The notes under the pieces: generated by a model | The model's database searches: none | What the model saw: the letters and a program-made list of their open reading frames with translations, nothing else | What the model was told of the DNA's origin: nothing | Part shown: in pieces, positions 32,167 through 41,308 of the stretch | How positions within the stretch are numbered: the stretch's first letter is position 1 | How the letters are laid out: each line of letters opens with the position of its first letter | Program-made: the position numbers and the translations under genes | Assembly: GCA_013695145.1 (NCBI GenBank) | Contig: JACDBB010000217.1 | Location: 1 to 61,101, forward strand | Origin: Euzebyales bacterium | Lineage (GTDB): Bacteria; Actinomycetota; Nitriliruptoria; Euzebyales; Egibacteraceae | Length of the DNA: 61,101 bases | Direction: 5' to 3'

Positions 32167-33333
32167 TCACGCGCGCAGGGCGTCCAGCAGGGCGTCGCAC
32201 TCCTGCAGCGTGTTGAAGAAGTGTGCCCCCACGCGGATGCCCGCGCCGGCGCGGTAGTCGACGATGATGCCCGCGTCGATGAGACGGCGGCTGGCGGCCT
32301 CGGTCTCCGGCCCCAGGTCGATGGTGACCGCGCCCGCGCGGCGTCCCGGGTCCAGCGGCGTGCGCACGCTGGCACCACGCTCAAGTGCCCCCTCGACCAG
32401 CCGGGCGGTCAGCGCCAGCGACGTGGCGCGGATCCGGTCTGGCCCCACCTCGGCCACGATCCGATAGCCCTCGCGCGCCGCGTACACCGACGGGATGGAC
32501 GGGGTCCCGCCGAGCCAGCCCATGGCACCGTCCGCGGTTTCCCAGGCGTCGCTGAACGCGAACGGCCGCTCGTGGCCCAGCCAGCCCACCTCGACCGGGA
32601 CGAACCGGTGCGCCGTCCCCGGCCGCACGTGGAGGTAGGAGACGCCGGGGCCACCGCACAGCCATTTGACGCTGCCGCCGACGTAGAAGTCGCAGCCGAT
32701 GGCGCCCACGTCCACGAGCATGTGGCCCGCCGCGTGGTAGCCGTCGACCATGGTCACGGCGCCGACCTCGCGGGCGCGGGCGCACACCGTCGCGACGTCG
32801 GTGATGGCGCCCGAGCGATACACGACCTGGCTGATCGGCACGAACAGCGTGCGCTCGTCGATGGCGGCGGCCAGCCGGGCGGCGTCGACCTCGACACCGT
32901 CGGTCGGCACCACCTCGACGTGCAGCCCGTGTCGCCGCTGGTAGCCGGACAGCAGGTACCGATGGCCCGGCCACTCGAGGTCGGTGACCACGACACGGTC
33001 GCGGCCGGCGTCAAGGGGCAGGCTCGACAGCACCATCGACGCCAGCGTGGCGACGTTCTGGTGCACCACGGTGGTGCCGGGCGGCGCGCCGATCAGGCTG
33101 CCGACGAGATCGGCGATCCGCCGGACCTCCGGAAGCCACCGTGCGGCCCAGGCCTCGACCCCTTCGGTCGCCCAGGCGTCGGTGAACTGGCGCAGCGAGG
33201 CGGGCACGGTGTCGGGCATCGCGCCCAGCGAGTTGTTGATGAGGTAGGTGCAGCGCGCCAGGATCGGGAAGCGCTCCCGCCAGCGCTCGACCTCGTCGGC
33301 GGTCAACGCTCCGCCTTCTCCTCCAGGGCTCAT
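32167..33333 (-). CDS. class V aminotransferase (kynureninase-like)
   Basis: 388-residue PLP enzyme of fold type I. YLINNSLGAMPDTVPASL opens the fold; VTMVDGYHAAGHMLVDVGAIGCDFYVGGSVKWLCGGPG contains the PLP Asp and the Schiff-base Lys (SVKW). The SxKWL context and HxAG motif are nearer to kynureninase than to cysteine desulfurase, but no tryptophan-degradation genes are adjacent except the cyclase-family gene 11 kb away, so the substrate is open. The ATG at 33333 lies 8 nt after TAGGTT. It converges on phoU with 25 nt between stops. Confidence 0.85.
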   Translation of the reverse strand: MSPGGEGGALTADEVERWRERFPILARCTYLINNSLGAMPDTVPASLRQFTDAWATEGVEAWAARWLPEVRRIADLVGSLIGAPPGTTVVHQNVATLASMVLSSLPLDAGRDRVVVTDLEWPGHRYLLSGYQRRHGLHVEVVPTDGVEVDAARLAAAIDERTLFVPISQVVYRSGAITDVATVCARAREVGAVTMVDGYHAAGHMLVDVGAIGCDFYVGGSVKWLCGGPGVSYLHVRPGTAHRFVPVEVGWLGHERPFAFSDAWETADGAMGWLGGTPSIPSVYAAREGYRIVAEVGPDRIRATSLALTARLVEGALERGASVRTPLDPGRRAGAVTIDLGPETEAASRRLIDAGIIVDYRAGAGIRVGAHFFNTLQECDALLDALRA

Positions 33334-33341
33334 GGTGGGAG

Positions 33342-33347
33342 AACCTA
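33342..33347 (-). promoter_or_regulatory. -10 box TAGGTT of the aminotransferase
   Basis: Ends 8 nt before the ATG. The ars operator at 33369-33384 would lie at about -35 to -50 of this promoter, so it may also respond to ArsR. Confidence 0.45.
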
Positions 33348-33368
33348 GCTGACGCCCTTGCTCGGCCA

Positions 33369-33384
33369 CATAGCCTCAGCTATG
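33369..33384. promoter_or_regulatory. ars operator candidate, CATAGC-CTCA-GCTATG
   Basis: Perfect 6-bp inverted repeat that overlaps the -10 box of the ars operon, where an ArsR dimer would block RNA polymerase. It is notably A/T-richer than its surroundings. Confidence 0.6.
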
Positions 33385-33386
33385 GT
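33381..33386 (+). promoter_or_regulatory. -10 box TATGGT of the ars operon
   Basis: Ends 7 nt before the ATG at 33394, which decides between two in-frame ATGs (33382 and 33394) in favour of the second, giving a leaderless mRNA. Confidence 0.5.
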
Positions 33387-33393
33387 TGCACCA

Positions 33394-34068
33394 ATGAACA
33401 CTGAGGTATCTGGGGACGTGGCGGGACGGGCCGCGGTGCACCAGGCGCTGGGGGATCCGTCGCGTCTCGCCATCTTCGATGCGCTCGTGCTGTCCGACCG
33501 GATGCCGGGCGAGCTGCGCGCCGCAACCGGCCTGGACTGGAACCTGCTGGGGTTCCACCTGCGCACCCTGGAGAACGCGGGCGTGGTGCGGCGGCGGGTC
33601 TCGGACGGTGACCGGCGGCGGCGCTACGTGCGCTTGCGCCCCGGGGCGCTTGACCGTCTCGGCGTGACGCCCGAGCTGGCGCGGATCGGCTCGCCGCTGT
33701 TCGTGTGCACCCACAACTCGGCGCGGTCGCAGTTCGCCGCGGCGCTGTGGCGGAAGGTCAGCGACCGGTCCGCCGCGAGCGCAGGCAGCCGTCCGGCGGC
33801 CGCCGTCCATCCGCTGGCGGTCGAGGTCGCCGCGCGCCACGGCGTCGATCTCACCCGCGCGCGACCCCGTGGCTACGACGAGATCGGCACCGAACCGGAC
33901 CTCGTCGTCTCGGTGTGCGATCGGGCCTCGGAGGGTGGCGTCCCGTTCGACGCCCCTCGCCTGCACTGGTCGGTGCCCGACCCCTCGGGCGGCGAGCGTC
34001 CCGCGTTCGAGGCGGCGTTCGCCGACATCGCCGAGCGGCTCGCCCGCCTCGCCCGGGTGGCGGCGTGA
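33394..34068 (+). CDS. ArsR repressor fused to a low-molecular-weight phosphatase/arsenate reductase domain
   Basis: 224 residues with two domains. Residues 1-90 are an ArsR-type winged helix (ALGDPSRLAIFDALVLSDRMPGELRAATGLDWNLLGFHLRTLENAGVV). Residues 100-224 are a low-molecular-weight tyrosine-phosphatase fold with the P-loop FVCTHNSARSQ (Cys105, Arg111), the arsenate reductase active site. The usual metal-thiol ArsR motif ELCVC is absent in the winged helix, so As(III) would have to be sensed by other cysteines, e.g. VSVCDRAS. It can couple arsenate handling and repression in one chain. First gene of the ars operon; overlaps the aquaporin start. Confidence 0.85.
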   Translation: MNTEVSGDVAGRAAVHQALGDPSRLAIFDALVLSDRMPGELRAATGLDWNLLGFHLRTLENAGVVRRRVSDGDRRRRYVRLRPGALDRLGVTPELARIGSPLFVCTHNSARSQFAAALWRKVSDRSAASAGSRPAAAVHPLAVEVAARHGVDLTRARPRGYDEIGTEPDLVVSVCDRASEGGVPFDAPRLHWSVPDPSGGERPAFEAAFADIAERLARLARVAA

Positions 34069-34781
34069 CCGCGCGCAGGCTCGTCGCGGAGCTGCTCGGC
34101 ACCGCGGGCCTGCTGCTGGCGATCGTGGGCTCGGGGATCACCGCCTCGAACGCCGGCGCGGCGTCCACCCAGCTGTTCCAGCACGCGGTCGTCGTCGGCG
34201 CCGCGCTGGGCGCGCTGATCGTCACGTTCGGGTCCGTGTCGGGCGCGCACTTCAACCCGGCCGTCACGTTGGTCGACGCGCTCTTCGGCGGCATGTCCCG
34301 CTGGCTCGCGGGCGGCTACGTCGTGGCGCAACTCGCCGGTGCGGTCACCGGTGTGGTGGCCGCCAACCTGCTGTTCGACCTGCCCGCCGTGGCGATCGCC
34401 GGGACCGACCGCACCGGCATGGCGCTCGCGGCCAGCGAGGGCGTCGCCACCTTCGGACTGCTCGTCGTGATCTTCGGCGTGGTGCGATCGGGCAACACCG
34501 CGGCGGTTCCCGCAGCGGTCGGGGCGTGGATCGCCGGCGCGATCTACTTCACCTCGTCCACGTCGTTCGCGAACCCCGCGGTCACCCTGTCGCGCCTGCT
34601 CACCGACACCTACACCGGCATCGCTCCGGCGGCGGTCCCCGGCTTCCTGCTCGCGCAGGGCCTCGGCGCGCTCGCCGCGGCCGCGACGATCCACTGGCTG
34701 TTCCGCCCCGGCCGGTCCGCGGCCGAGGACGTGGTCGTCCCCCGCGACCAGCACCACGAGCGCAGAAGGGCACCAAGATGA
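34065..34781 (+). CDS. MIP-family aquaglyceroporin in the ars operon
   Basis: 238-residue channel with six helices and both NPA loops: SGAHFNPAVTL and TSFANPAVTLSR. Its place between an ArsR-like gene and arsC is that of AqpS in Sinorhizobium, which lets arsenite leave the cell down its gradient. No ArsB or Acr3 pump is in the operon. GTG overlaps the upstream stop (GTGA) and its own stop overlaps the arsC ATG. Confidence 0.9.
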   Translation: MTARRLVAELLGTAGLLLAIVGSGITASNAGAASTQLFQHAVVVGAALGALIVTFGSVSGAHFNPAVTLVDALFGGMSRWLAGGYVVAQLAGAVTGVVAANLLFDLPAVAIAGTDRTGMALAASEGVATFGLLVVIFGVVRSGNTAAVPAAVGAWIAGAIYFTSSTSFANPAVTLSRLLTDTYTGIAPAAVPGFLLAQGLGALAAAATIHWLFRPGRSAAEDVVVPRDQHHERRRAPR

Positions 34782-35425
34782 GCGACACCCTGTCACTTCA
34801 GCAACGCCGTCAGGTCTACGAGGGCGCGGTCCGGCTGCACCGCGAGTTCGCGGGCGTGTTCAGCGAGGAGACCATCGAGCGGCTCCTGGCGGACTCGCTG
34901 GACAGGCTGCTGTCCGACGCCCGCGTCATGGTGTTCGTGCCGCTGCTGGCCGAGCGCTTCGCCCGAGAGCGCCTGCATTCCGCCGCCAAGATCGAAGGAG
35001 CCCGGGTGACCGACAAGCCCACCGTCATGTTCCTGTGCGTCCACAACGCCGGCCGCTCGCAGATGGCGGCCGGCTGGTTGCGGCACCTCGCCGGCGAGCG
35101 GGTGGACGTCCTGTCCGGGGGGTCGACACCTGCCGAGCAGGTCAACCCCGCCGCGATCGAGGCCATGCGCGAGGTCGGCATCGACATCACCGACCAGTAT
35201 CCGAAGCCGTGGACCTCCCAGACCCTCGGCGCCGCCGACGTCATCGTCACCATGGGCTGCGGCGACGCCTGCCCGGTCTATCCCGGCAAGCGCTACCTCG
35301 ACTGGGAGCTCGACGACCCGGCGGGCAAGCCGGTCGAGGAGGTCCGCGGCGTGCGCGACGACATCGAGGGGCGGGTGCGCGCTCTCCTCGACGACCTCGA
35401 AGTCTCGATCGCCATCCCGAACTGA
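34778..35425 (+). CDS. arsC: arsenate reductase with N-terminal helical domain
   Basis: 215 residues. Residues 1-75 form a helical domain (EGAVRLHREFAGVFSEETIE...VPLLAERFARERL) found on actinobacterial arsenate reductases. The catalytic domain follows with P-loop FLCVHNAGRSQMAAG (Cys87, Arg93), KPWTSQTLGAADVIVTMGCGDACPVYPGKRYLDWEL holding the resolving cysteines, and an end like RALLDDL. Reduces arsenate to arsenite, which the preceding channel can release. The thiol partner (thioredoxin or mycothiol) cannot be told from sequence. Confidence 0.92.
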   Translation: MSDTLSLQQRRQVYEGAVRLHREFAGVFSEETIERLLADSLDRLLSDARVMVFVPLLAERFARERLHSAAKIEGARVTDKPTVMFLCVHNAGRSQMAAGWLRHLAGERVDVLSGGSTPAEQVNPAAIEAMREVGIDITDQYPKPWTSQTLGAADVIVTMGCGDACPVYPGKRYLDWELDDPAGKPVEEVRGVRDDIEGRVRALLDDLEVSIAIPN

Positions 35426-35464
35426 CGACGGCTCGGCGAACCCGCGCGGGTGGCGACCTGCGAG

Positions 35465-36346
35465 CTACCCGAAGCGGCCGGTGACGTAGTCCTCGGTGCG
35501 GGAGTCGCCGGGGTTCTTGAAGATGTTCTCGGTCAGGTCGTACTCGACCAGCCGTCCGAAGCGGAAGTCGGACGCCTCGTCCTCGACCTCGGCGGTGAAG
35601 AACGCTGTGCGGTCGCTGACACGGGCGGCCTGCTGCATGTTGTGCGTGACGATGACGATCGTGTAGTCGTTCTCCAGCTCCCGCATCAGGTCCTCGATGC
35701 GGCCGGTGGCGATCGGGTCCAGCGCGGAGCAGGGCTCGTCCATCAGGATCACGTCAGGATCGACGGCGATGGCGCGGGCGATGCACAGGCGCTGCTGCTG
35801 GCCGCCCGAGAGGCTGTATGCGCTGTCGTTGAGCTTGTTCTTGACCTCGTCCCACAGGGCGGCGCGGCGCAGGGAGCGCTCGACCAGCTCGTCGAAATCG
35901 ACCTTCAGGCCGTTGACCTTCGGCCCGAAGACGATGTTGTCATAGACCGACTTGGGGAACGGGTTGGGCTTCTGGAACACCATGCCGATCCGGCGCCGCA
36001 CCTCGACCGCGTCGACGGCCTTGGCGTAGAGGTCCTCGCCGTGGTAGGAGATCGAGCCTTCCACCCGTGCGCTGGGAATGAGGTCGTTCATGCGGTTGAA
36101 GCAGCGCAGGAACGTGGTCTTGCCGCAGCCCGAGGGCCCGATCATCGCCGTGATCTCGTTGCGTCGGATCGTCATGCTGACGTCACGGATCGCCGGCTGA
36201 CCGCCGTAGGAGACCATCAGATCGGACACCTCGAACACCGCAGGCGCGTCTGCATTGGTCGGCTTGTTCGGCTCGGGCTGCGGCCGTGCGGATGTCTCAT
36301 GCTCGCCCGCGCGCCCGAGCTCGACGCGGGTGGGGGACTCGCTCAT
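35465..36346 (-). CDS. pstB: phosphate ABC importer ATPase
   Basis: 293 residues, longer than usual because of a polar 40-residue N-terminus. Walker [11 protein letters not shown]-loop [15 protein letters not shown], signature [14 protein letters not shown], Walker [12 protein letters not shown] and His switch VIVTHNMQQ. Of two ATGs, 36346 was chosen because GAGGAG sits 6 nt before it but touches the ATG at 36352. Last gene of pstSCAB, overlapping pstA. Confidence 0.96.
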   Translation of the reverse strand: MSESPTRVELGRAGEHETSARPQPEPNKPTNADAPAVFEVSDLMVSYGGQPAIRDVSMTIRRNEITAMIGPSGCGKTTFLRCFNRMNDLIPSARVEGSISYHGEDLYAKAVDAVEVRRRIGMVFQKPNPFPKSVYDNIVFGPKVNGLKVDFDELVERSLRRAALWDEVKNKLNDSAYSLSGGQQQRLCIARAIAVDPDVILMDEPCSALDPIATGRIEDLMRELENDYTIVIVTHNMQQAARVSDRTAFFTAEVEDEASDFRFGRLVEYDLTENIFKNPGDSRTEDYVTGRFG

Positions 36347-37260
36347 CACCATCTCCTCGAGTACCGGTTGCGCAGCACGATGGCCGCAGAGTTCAACACC
36401 ATCAGGATCGCCATCAGCAGGATGATCGCCGCGGCCGCGGCCTCGGCGAACTCCGGCTGGGGGCGGATCACGAAGTCGTAGATCTGGATCGGGAGGGCGG
36501 TGTAGGCCTCGAATGGGTGCCAGAGCTCGTTGTCGGCGCGCCTGCTGAAGACGGCCCCAGCCACGAGGATCGGCGCAGTCTCGCCGATGGCGCGCGAGAC
36601 CGAGAGGATCGTTCCGGTCATGATGCCGGGCAGCGCGGCGGGAAGAGTCTGGCGCGCGGTCACCTGCAACGGGGTGGCGCCCAGCGCCAGTCCCGCGTCA
36701 CGGATCGCGCGCGGCACCGAGCGCAGCGCCTCACGCGACGCGACGATGATCACCGGCAGGATCAGCAGCGCCAGGGTTACCGAGCCGGTCAGCAGGCTGC
36801 GCCCGCCCGTGAAGTCCGCCAGCAGGTAGACGAACACCCCGGCGCCCAGCAGGCCGTAGACCACGGAGGGCACGGCTGCCAGGTTCGAGATGTTGGCCTC
36901 CAACAGGCGCGTCCAGCGGTTGTCGGACGCGAACTCCTCCAGGTACACGGCCGCGGCGACACCGAGTGGGAAGGCCATCGACGGCGTGAGCACCATCAGC
37001 GAAAGGGTTCCGGTCAGCCCGGCGCGCACCCCGGTCTCCTCGGGAAAGCGCGAGGTGTAGTCGGTCAGCAACGAAAGGTTCAAGCGGCCCAGCCCGTCCC
37101 GCAGAATGTCGATGATCAGCACGGCCAGGACCAGGAGGCTGATCAAGGTCCCCACGAGCAGGAGCCACATGAAGGCCCGCTCTTTGAACGTGCGCCCGGT
37201 GGGCCGGCCGAGGTCCGCCACCGCGCGGCGCGCGGTTCGCTCTGGTGTGGAGATCGCCAT
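36346..37260 (-). CDS. pstA: phosphate ABC importer permease PstA
   Basis: 304 residues, six helices. [31 protein letters not shown] and the coupling segment [26 protein letters not shown]...[26 protein letters not shown] are PstA signatures. Starts 2 nt after the pstC stop. Confidence 0.95.
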   Translation of the reverse strand: MAISTPERTARRAVADLGRPTGRTFKERAFMWLLLVGTLISLLVLAVLIIDILRDGLGRLNLSLLTDYTSRFPEETGVRAGLTGTLSLMVLTPSMAFPLGVAAAVYLEEFASDNRWTRLLEANISNLAAVPSVVYGLLGAGVFVYLLADFTGGRSLLTGSVTLALLILPVIIVASREALRSVPRAIRDAGLALGATPLQVTARQTLPAALPGIMTGTILSVSRAIGETAPILVAGAVFSRRADNELWHPFEAYTALPIQIYDFVIRPQPEFAEAAAAAIILLMAILMVLNSAAIVLRNRYSRRW

Positions 37261-37262
37261 GC

Positions 37263-38237
37263 TCAGTACACCTCCCGGAAGCGCCGGACGAACCGTTGGG
37301 CAGCGATGTTGAGCGAGAACGTCAGCAGGAACAGCATCGCGCCGATCGCGAAGATGGACTGGTACGTCACCGAGCCGCGGGGGGCCTCGCCGCGCACGGC
37401 CTGGACGATGTAGGCGGTCATGGTCTGGATTTGGTCGAACGGGTTGGCGGTCATCGTCGGCAGGCCGCCGGCCGCGATCGCCACGATCATGGTCTCGCCG
37501 ATCGCGCGGCTGAACCCCAGGATGACCGCGGCCACGATCCCCGACAGCGCGGCAGGGAGGACGACGCGCAGCGCGACGTGACGCTTGGCGGACCCCAGCC
37601 CGTACGCGCCCTCTCTCAGGCTCTGCGGCACCGCCGACATCGCGTCCTCCGACAACGAGGCGATCGTCGGCACGATCATGATGCCCGTGACGATCCCGGC
37701 GCTGGCGGCGTTGAAGATCGACACCGTCCCGGTCCCGAAGAGCACGCGCAGCAGCGGGGTCATGAACGTCAGCGCGAAGTAGCCGAGCACGACCGTGGGG
37801 ATCCCGGCCAGCAGCTCGAGGACGGGCTTCAGGGTCTTGCGCACCTTCGACGCCGCGTACTCCGACAGGTAGATCGCCGTCATGAGGCCCAGCGGGATGG
37901 CCACCACCATGGCGATGAAGGTGACCAGCAGCGTGCCGTTGAGCAGCGGCAGCACCCCGATGCGGAACAGGTCAGACGTCGGCTCGACGAATGGCCGCCA
38001 TGCGGTGTCGGTCATGAAATCGACGAAGGAGACGCCCGGCTCGCGGAAGAAGGCGCTGGCATCGACGAAGAGCACGGCGACGATCCCGACCGTCGTGAGG
38101 ATCGAGACGCCGGCGGCAACCTGCATCAGCGTCAGGATCACCCGCTCGCCAGGCCGCCGCTTGCCAGCGCCGAGTCCCGTGGTCGGGCTCGGTGGCCGTT
38201 CCATGGTCGAGACTCGCGAATCCGAACCGGTGCTCAT
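37263..38237 (-). CDS. pstC: phosphate ABC importer permease PstC
   Basis: 324 residues, six helices. PLLNGTLLVTFIAMVVAIPLGLMTAIYLSEYA, EDAMSAVPQSLREGAYGLGSAKRHVALRVVLPAALSG and GFSRAIGETMIVAIAAG mark PstC. It follows pstS after 84 nt. Confidence 0.95.
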   Translation of the reverse strand: MSTGSDSRVSTMERPPSPTTGLGAGKRRPGERVILTLMQVAAGVSILTTVGIVAVLFVDASAFFREPGVSFVDFMTDTAWRPFVEPTSDLFRIGVLPLLNGTLLVTFIAMVVAIPLGLMTAIYLSEYAASKVRKTLKPVLELLAGIPTVVLGYFALTFMTPLLRVLFGTGTVSIFNAASAGIVTGIMIVPTIASLSEDAMSAVPQSLREGAYGLGSAKRHVALRVVLPAALSGIVAAVILGFSRAIGETMIVAIAAGGLPTMTANPFDQIQTMTAYIVQAVRGEAPRGSVTYQSIFAIGAMLFLLTFSLNIAAQRFVRRFREVY

Positions 38238-38321
38238 CTGTGTTCGCTCCTCCCGCCGGCGGAACCGCCGATCGGCCGCCGAACCGATTTCGACAGCCGA
38301 CCGACAGGCCGCGCGTGCAAC

Positions 38322-39413
38322 TCAGCCACCGAACTCCGCGATGGCGTCCTCGACGGTCGCCTGTGACTCGGCGATGCGGTCGTCGGGTGCGGCGATGTAC
38401 CCCACGTCCTGGATCACGCTGTTGACGTTCTCGAGGTAGAACGTCGCGAAGTCGGCAACCTCGGGCTTGGCCAGCGATTCGTTCTTCAGGTAGATGAACA
38501 GCGGGCGGGTCAGCTTGTAACTGTCGTCCTGGGCGGTTTCGATGCTCGGCTCCACGCAGCCCTCACCAGCGTCGTAGGCCAGCGCCTTCAGGGTCTCGGG
38601 GTTCTCCTGGAAGTAGGCGAACCCGAAGTAGCCCCATGCGCCCTGGGTGCCGATGATGCCCTGCGCGATGATGTTGTCGTCCTCCGACGCGTTGAAGTCC
38701 TGCCGTGGCGCCTCGATGTCGCTGGGCTCCAGGATCGTCTCGTTGAAGAAGTCGTACGTCCCGGAGTCGGTGCCCGGAGCGAAGACCTCCAGGGGCGTGT
38801 CCGGGAAGTCGTCCCGCACCTCGCTCCAGTTGCTGACACCGTCTGGACCCCAGATCGAGACGATCTCGTCCGTGGTGAGGCAGTCGACGAACTCAGTCTC
38901 GGGGTTGACGACCATGGTCAGGGCATCGGTGCCGACACGGACCTCGGTGAAGTCAATCCCGTTCTCCTCGCACAGCTCTACCTCGTCGTCAGCGATGGGA
39001 CGCGAGGCGTTGGAGATGTCGGTGTCGCCGGTGCCGCAGAACCGTTCGAAGCCCCCGCCCGACCCGGAGATGCCGAGGTTGACGATCACATCGGGCTGAA
39101 CTGCCGCGTACTCCTCAGCGATCGCGTCCGTCAGCGGGCCGACGGTGGAAGAGCCGTCGATCTCGATGGAGCCCGACACGGTCTCACCGTCGCCGTCGTC
39201 CGCCCCGGTTGGCTCCTCGGTGCCTTCGTCGCCAGCTTCAGCGCTTGCGTCATCGTCCTCAGTGTCGCCCGCGTCGGTGTCAGCTTCCTCGGTGTCAGCT
39301 TCCTCGGGCGCCGGCGCCTCTTCGCTGGCACTGGGCTCGGCTCCACCGCAGGCGGTGGCGAACAGGGTCAGGGCGGCGAGCAGCAAGAGCATGCTGCGCA
39401 GCTTCATACGCAT
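38322..39413 (-). CDS. pstS: phosphate-binding lipoprotein
   Basis: 363 residues. Lipobox LFATACGG (Cys22), then an acidic linker to about residue 76 (runs of Glu, Asp and Ala) and the phosphate-binding domain: IDGSSTVGPLTDAIAEEYA, NLGISGSGGGFERFC, DISNASRP and FAPGTDSGTYDFF hold the phosphate ligands. The ATG at 39413 has GAGGAG 11 nt upstream. First gene of the operon, with a PHO-box-like site upstream. Confidence 0.95.
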   Translation of the reverse strand: MRMKLRSMLLLLAALTLFATACGGAEPSASEEAPAPEEADTEEADTDAGDTEDDDASAEAGDEGTEEPTGADDGDGETVSGSIEIDGSSTVGPLTDAIAEEYAAVQPDVIVNLGISGSGGGFERFCGTGDTDISNASRPIADDEVELCEENGIDFTEVRVGTDALTMVVNPETEFVDCLTTDEIVSIWGPDGVSNWSEVRDDFPDTPLEVFAPGTDSGTYDFFNETILEPSDIEAPRQDFNASEDDNIIAQGIIGTQGAWGYFGFAYFQENPETLKALAYDAGEGCVEPSIETAQDDSYKLTRPLFIYLKNESLAKPEVADFATFYLENVNSVIQDVGYIAAPDDRIAESQATVEDAIAEFGG

Positions 39414-39594
39414 GTGACGTCGTTCTCCTCGTCTCAAGCGGACGGCCCGACCGGCCGATCCGACGACGCCGACCGTGCCAGGCCCCTCTTGCGTCGACGC
39501 GGCGGCAAGGTGAACACCGGGTGTCGGGTTTCGTGACAGTCGCTCGCGGCACACTCCCGACACCTTGACGAGCCCGCCTTGCGGCAGAGCGACA

Positions 39595-39616
39595 TGGATC
39601 TGAACGCGAGGTAAAC
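39595..39616 (-). promoter_or_regulatory. PHO-box-like direct repeat upstream of pstS
   Basis: Read on the pst strand, GTTTACCTCGC is followed at once by GTTCAGATCCA, two 11-bp units of the PHO box. A lone extra unit, GTTCACCTTGC, lies at 39505-39515, nearer pstS. No confident -10 box was found in the 39417-39678 interval. Confidence 0.6.
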
Positions 39617-39678
39617 GACTCCGCAGCCCGCCCTGCGCTACCGTGGCCAGAACCCCTGTCGCGAAGGCGCTACCTCGC

Positions 39679-41286
39679 ATGCCCCTGGCCACTGACCCGA
39701 CTCTGCTCGCCGAGACCGCCACCCGGCGGACCTTCGCGATCATCAGCCACCCCGACGCGGGCAAGACGACGCTGACGGAGAAGTTCCTGCTGTACGCGGG
39801 CGCCGTCAGGGAGGCCGGCGCGGTCCAGTCGCGCAAGCGCTCGCGCACGGCCGTGAGCGACTGGATGGCGCTCGAGCGGCAGCGCGGGATCTCGGTGTCG
39901 TCCACGGTGCTGCACTTCGCCTATGGACCGTGGCGGTTCAACCTCCTGGACACGCCGGGGCACGCCGACTTCTCCGAGGACACCTACCGCACCCTGTGCG
40001 CCGCGGACGCGGCCGTGATGGTGCTCGACCTGGCGAAGGGCATCGAGCCGCAGACCCTCAAGCTGTTCCGCGTCTGCCGCGACCGCGGGCTGCCGATCGT
40101 CACGTTCGTCAACAAGTGCGACCGGCCGGGCAGGCCGCCGTTGGAGCTGCTCGATGAGATCGAGGAGCAGATCGGCCTGCAGCCGACCCCGGTGACCTGG
40201 CCGGTCGCTGATGGCGCCGACTTCGCGGGCATCGTGGACCGCCGGACCGCCGAGCTGGTGCGCTTCGACCGCACCGTGCACGGTGCGACCGTGGGCGCCG
40301 AGCACCGCGAGGCCATGGCCACCGCTGACCGCGGCGCCACGCCCGCAGACCGATGGGAGGCGGCGACCGAGGAGCTGGCGCTGCTTGACGCGCTGGGGCT
40401 GGACTGTGACCGCGAGGCGTTCCTGGCCGGGACGCAGACACCCGTGTTCTTCGGGTCGGCCCTCGCCAACTTCGGGGTCCGGCTGCTGCTCGAGGGGTTC
40501 GCGCGGATGGCGCCGCCACCGGGTCCCCGGCCGGACGCCACCGGGACCGATCGCGACCTCGCCGCGCCGTTCAGCGCGTTCGTGTTCAAGGTCCAAGCGA
40601 ACATGGACCCCCGCCACCGCGACCGCATCGCCTTCATGCGGGTGTGCAGCGGCCAGTTCGAGCGCGGCATGGCGGCCCGCAACGCCCGCACGGGCCGCAG
40701 CCACACGCTGAAGTACAGCCACACCCTGTTCGCCAGCGACCGGCAGACGGTCGACAGCGCCGTGCCCGGCGACATCGTGGGCGTGGTCAACGCCACCGAG
40801 CTGGCGATCGGCGACACCCTCCACAGCGGCGCGGAGGTCACCTTCCCGCCGATCCCGACGTTCGCGCCCGAGCACTTCGCCACCGTGCGCAACGCCGACC
40901 TCGGCCGCGCCAAACGCTTCCGCGCCGGGATCGCCCAGCTCGACGAGGAGGGCGTGGTGCAGGTGCTGCGACGCCCGGAGTTCGGTGACCAGGAGCCGAT
41001 CTTCGGCGCCGTCGGCCCGCTGCAGTTCGAGGTCGCGGCCCACCGCATGGCGACCGAGTTCGGCTGTCCGGTGACGCTGGCGCCGACGTCGCACCGCATG
41101 GCCAGGATCGTCAATTCGGCCTGCGCGGACGCGCTGCGCTCGCAGCGCGGCTGCACGGTCACGTTCGACCGCCACGGCACCTGCATGGTGCTGTTCGCCA
41201 GCTACCACGCCGTCCGCTGGGCGTCCGAGGACCACCCGGAGGTCACCTTTCTCGAACCCGGCATGGGCACCGCCCCAACTACCTGA
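39679..41286 (+). CDS. prfC: peptide chain release factor 3
   Basis: 535-residue translational GTPase that recycles RF1/RF2 after termination. G1 SHPDAGKTTLTEK, DTPGHADFSEDTYRTL (G3) and NKCDR (G4) are present, with the RF3-specific AVQSRKRSRTAVSDWMALERQRGISVSST and the C-terminal SHRMARIV...GTCMVLFASYHAVRWA. ATG at 39679 matches the family; an upstream in-frame GTG at 39643 gives a non-conserved tail. RF3 is patchy among actinobacteria. Confidence 0.94.
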   Translation: MPLATDPTLLAETATRRTFAIISHPDAGKTTLTEKFLLYAGAVREAGAVQSRKRSRTAVSDWMALERQRGISVSSTVLHFAYGPWRFNLLDTPGHADFSEDTYRTLCAADAAVMVLDLAKGIEPQTLKLFRVCRDRGLPIVTFVNKCDRPGRPPLELLDEIEEQIGLQPTPVTWPVADGADFAGIVDRRTAELVRFDRTVHGATVGAEHREAMATADRGATPADRWEAATEELALLDALGLDCDREAFLAGTQTPVFFGSALANFGVRLLLEGFARMAPPPGPRPDATGTDRDLAAPFSAFVFKVQANMDPRHRDRIAFMRVCSGQFERGMAARNARTGRSHTLKYSHTLFASDRQTVDSAVPGDIVGVVNATELAIGDTLHSGAEVTFPPIPTFAPEHFATVRNADLGRAKRFRAGIAQLDEEGVVQVLRRPEFGDQEPIFGAVGPLQFEVAAHRMATEFGCPVTLAPTSHRMARIVNSACADALRSQRGCTVTFDRHGTCMVLFASYHAVRWASEDHPEVTFLEPGMGTAPTT

Positions 41287-41308
41287 CCCCCGACGACTCC
41301 GAGGACGC

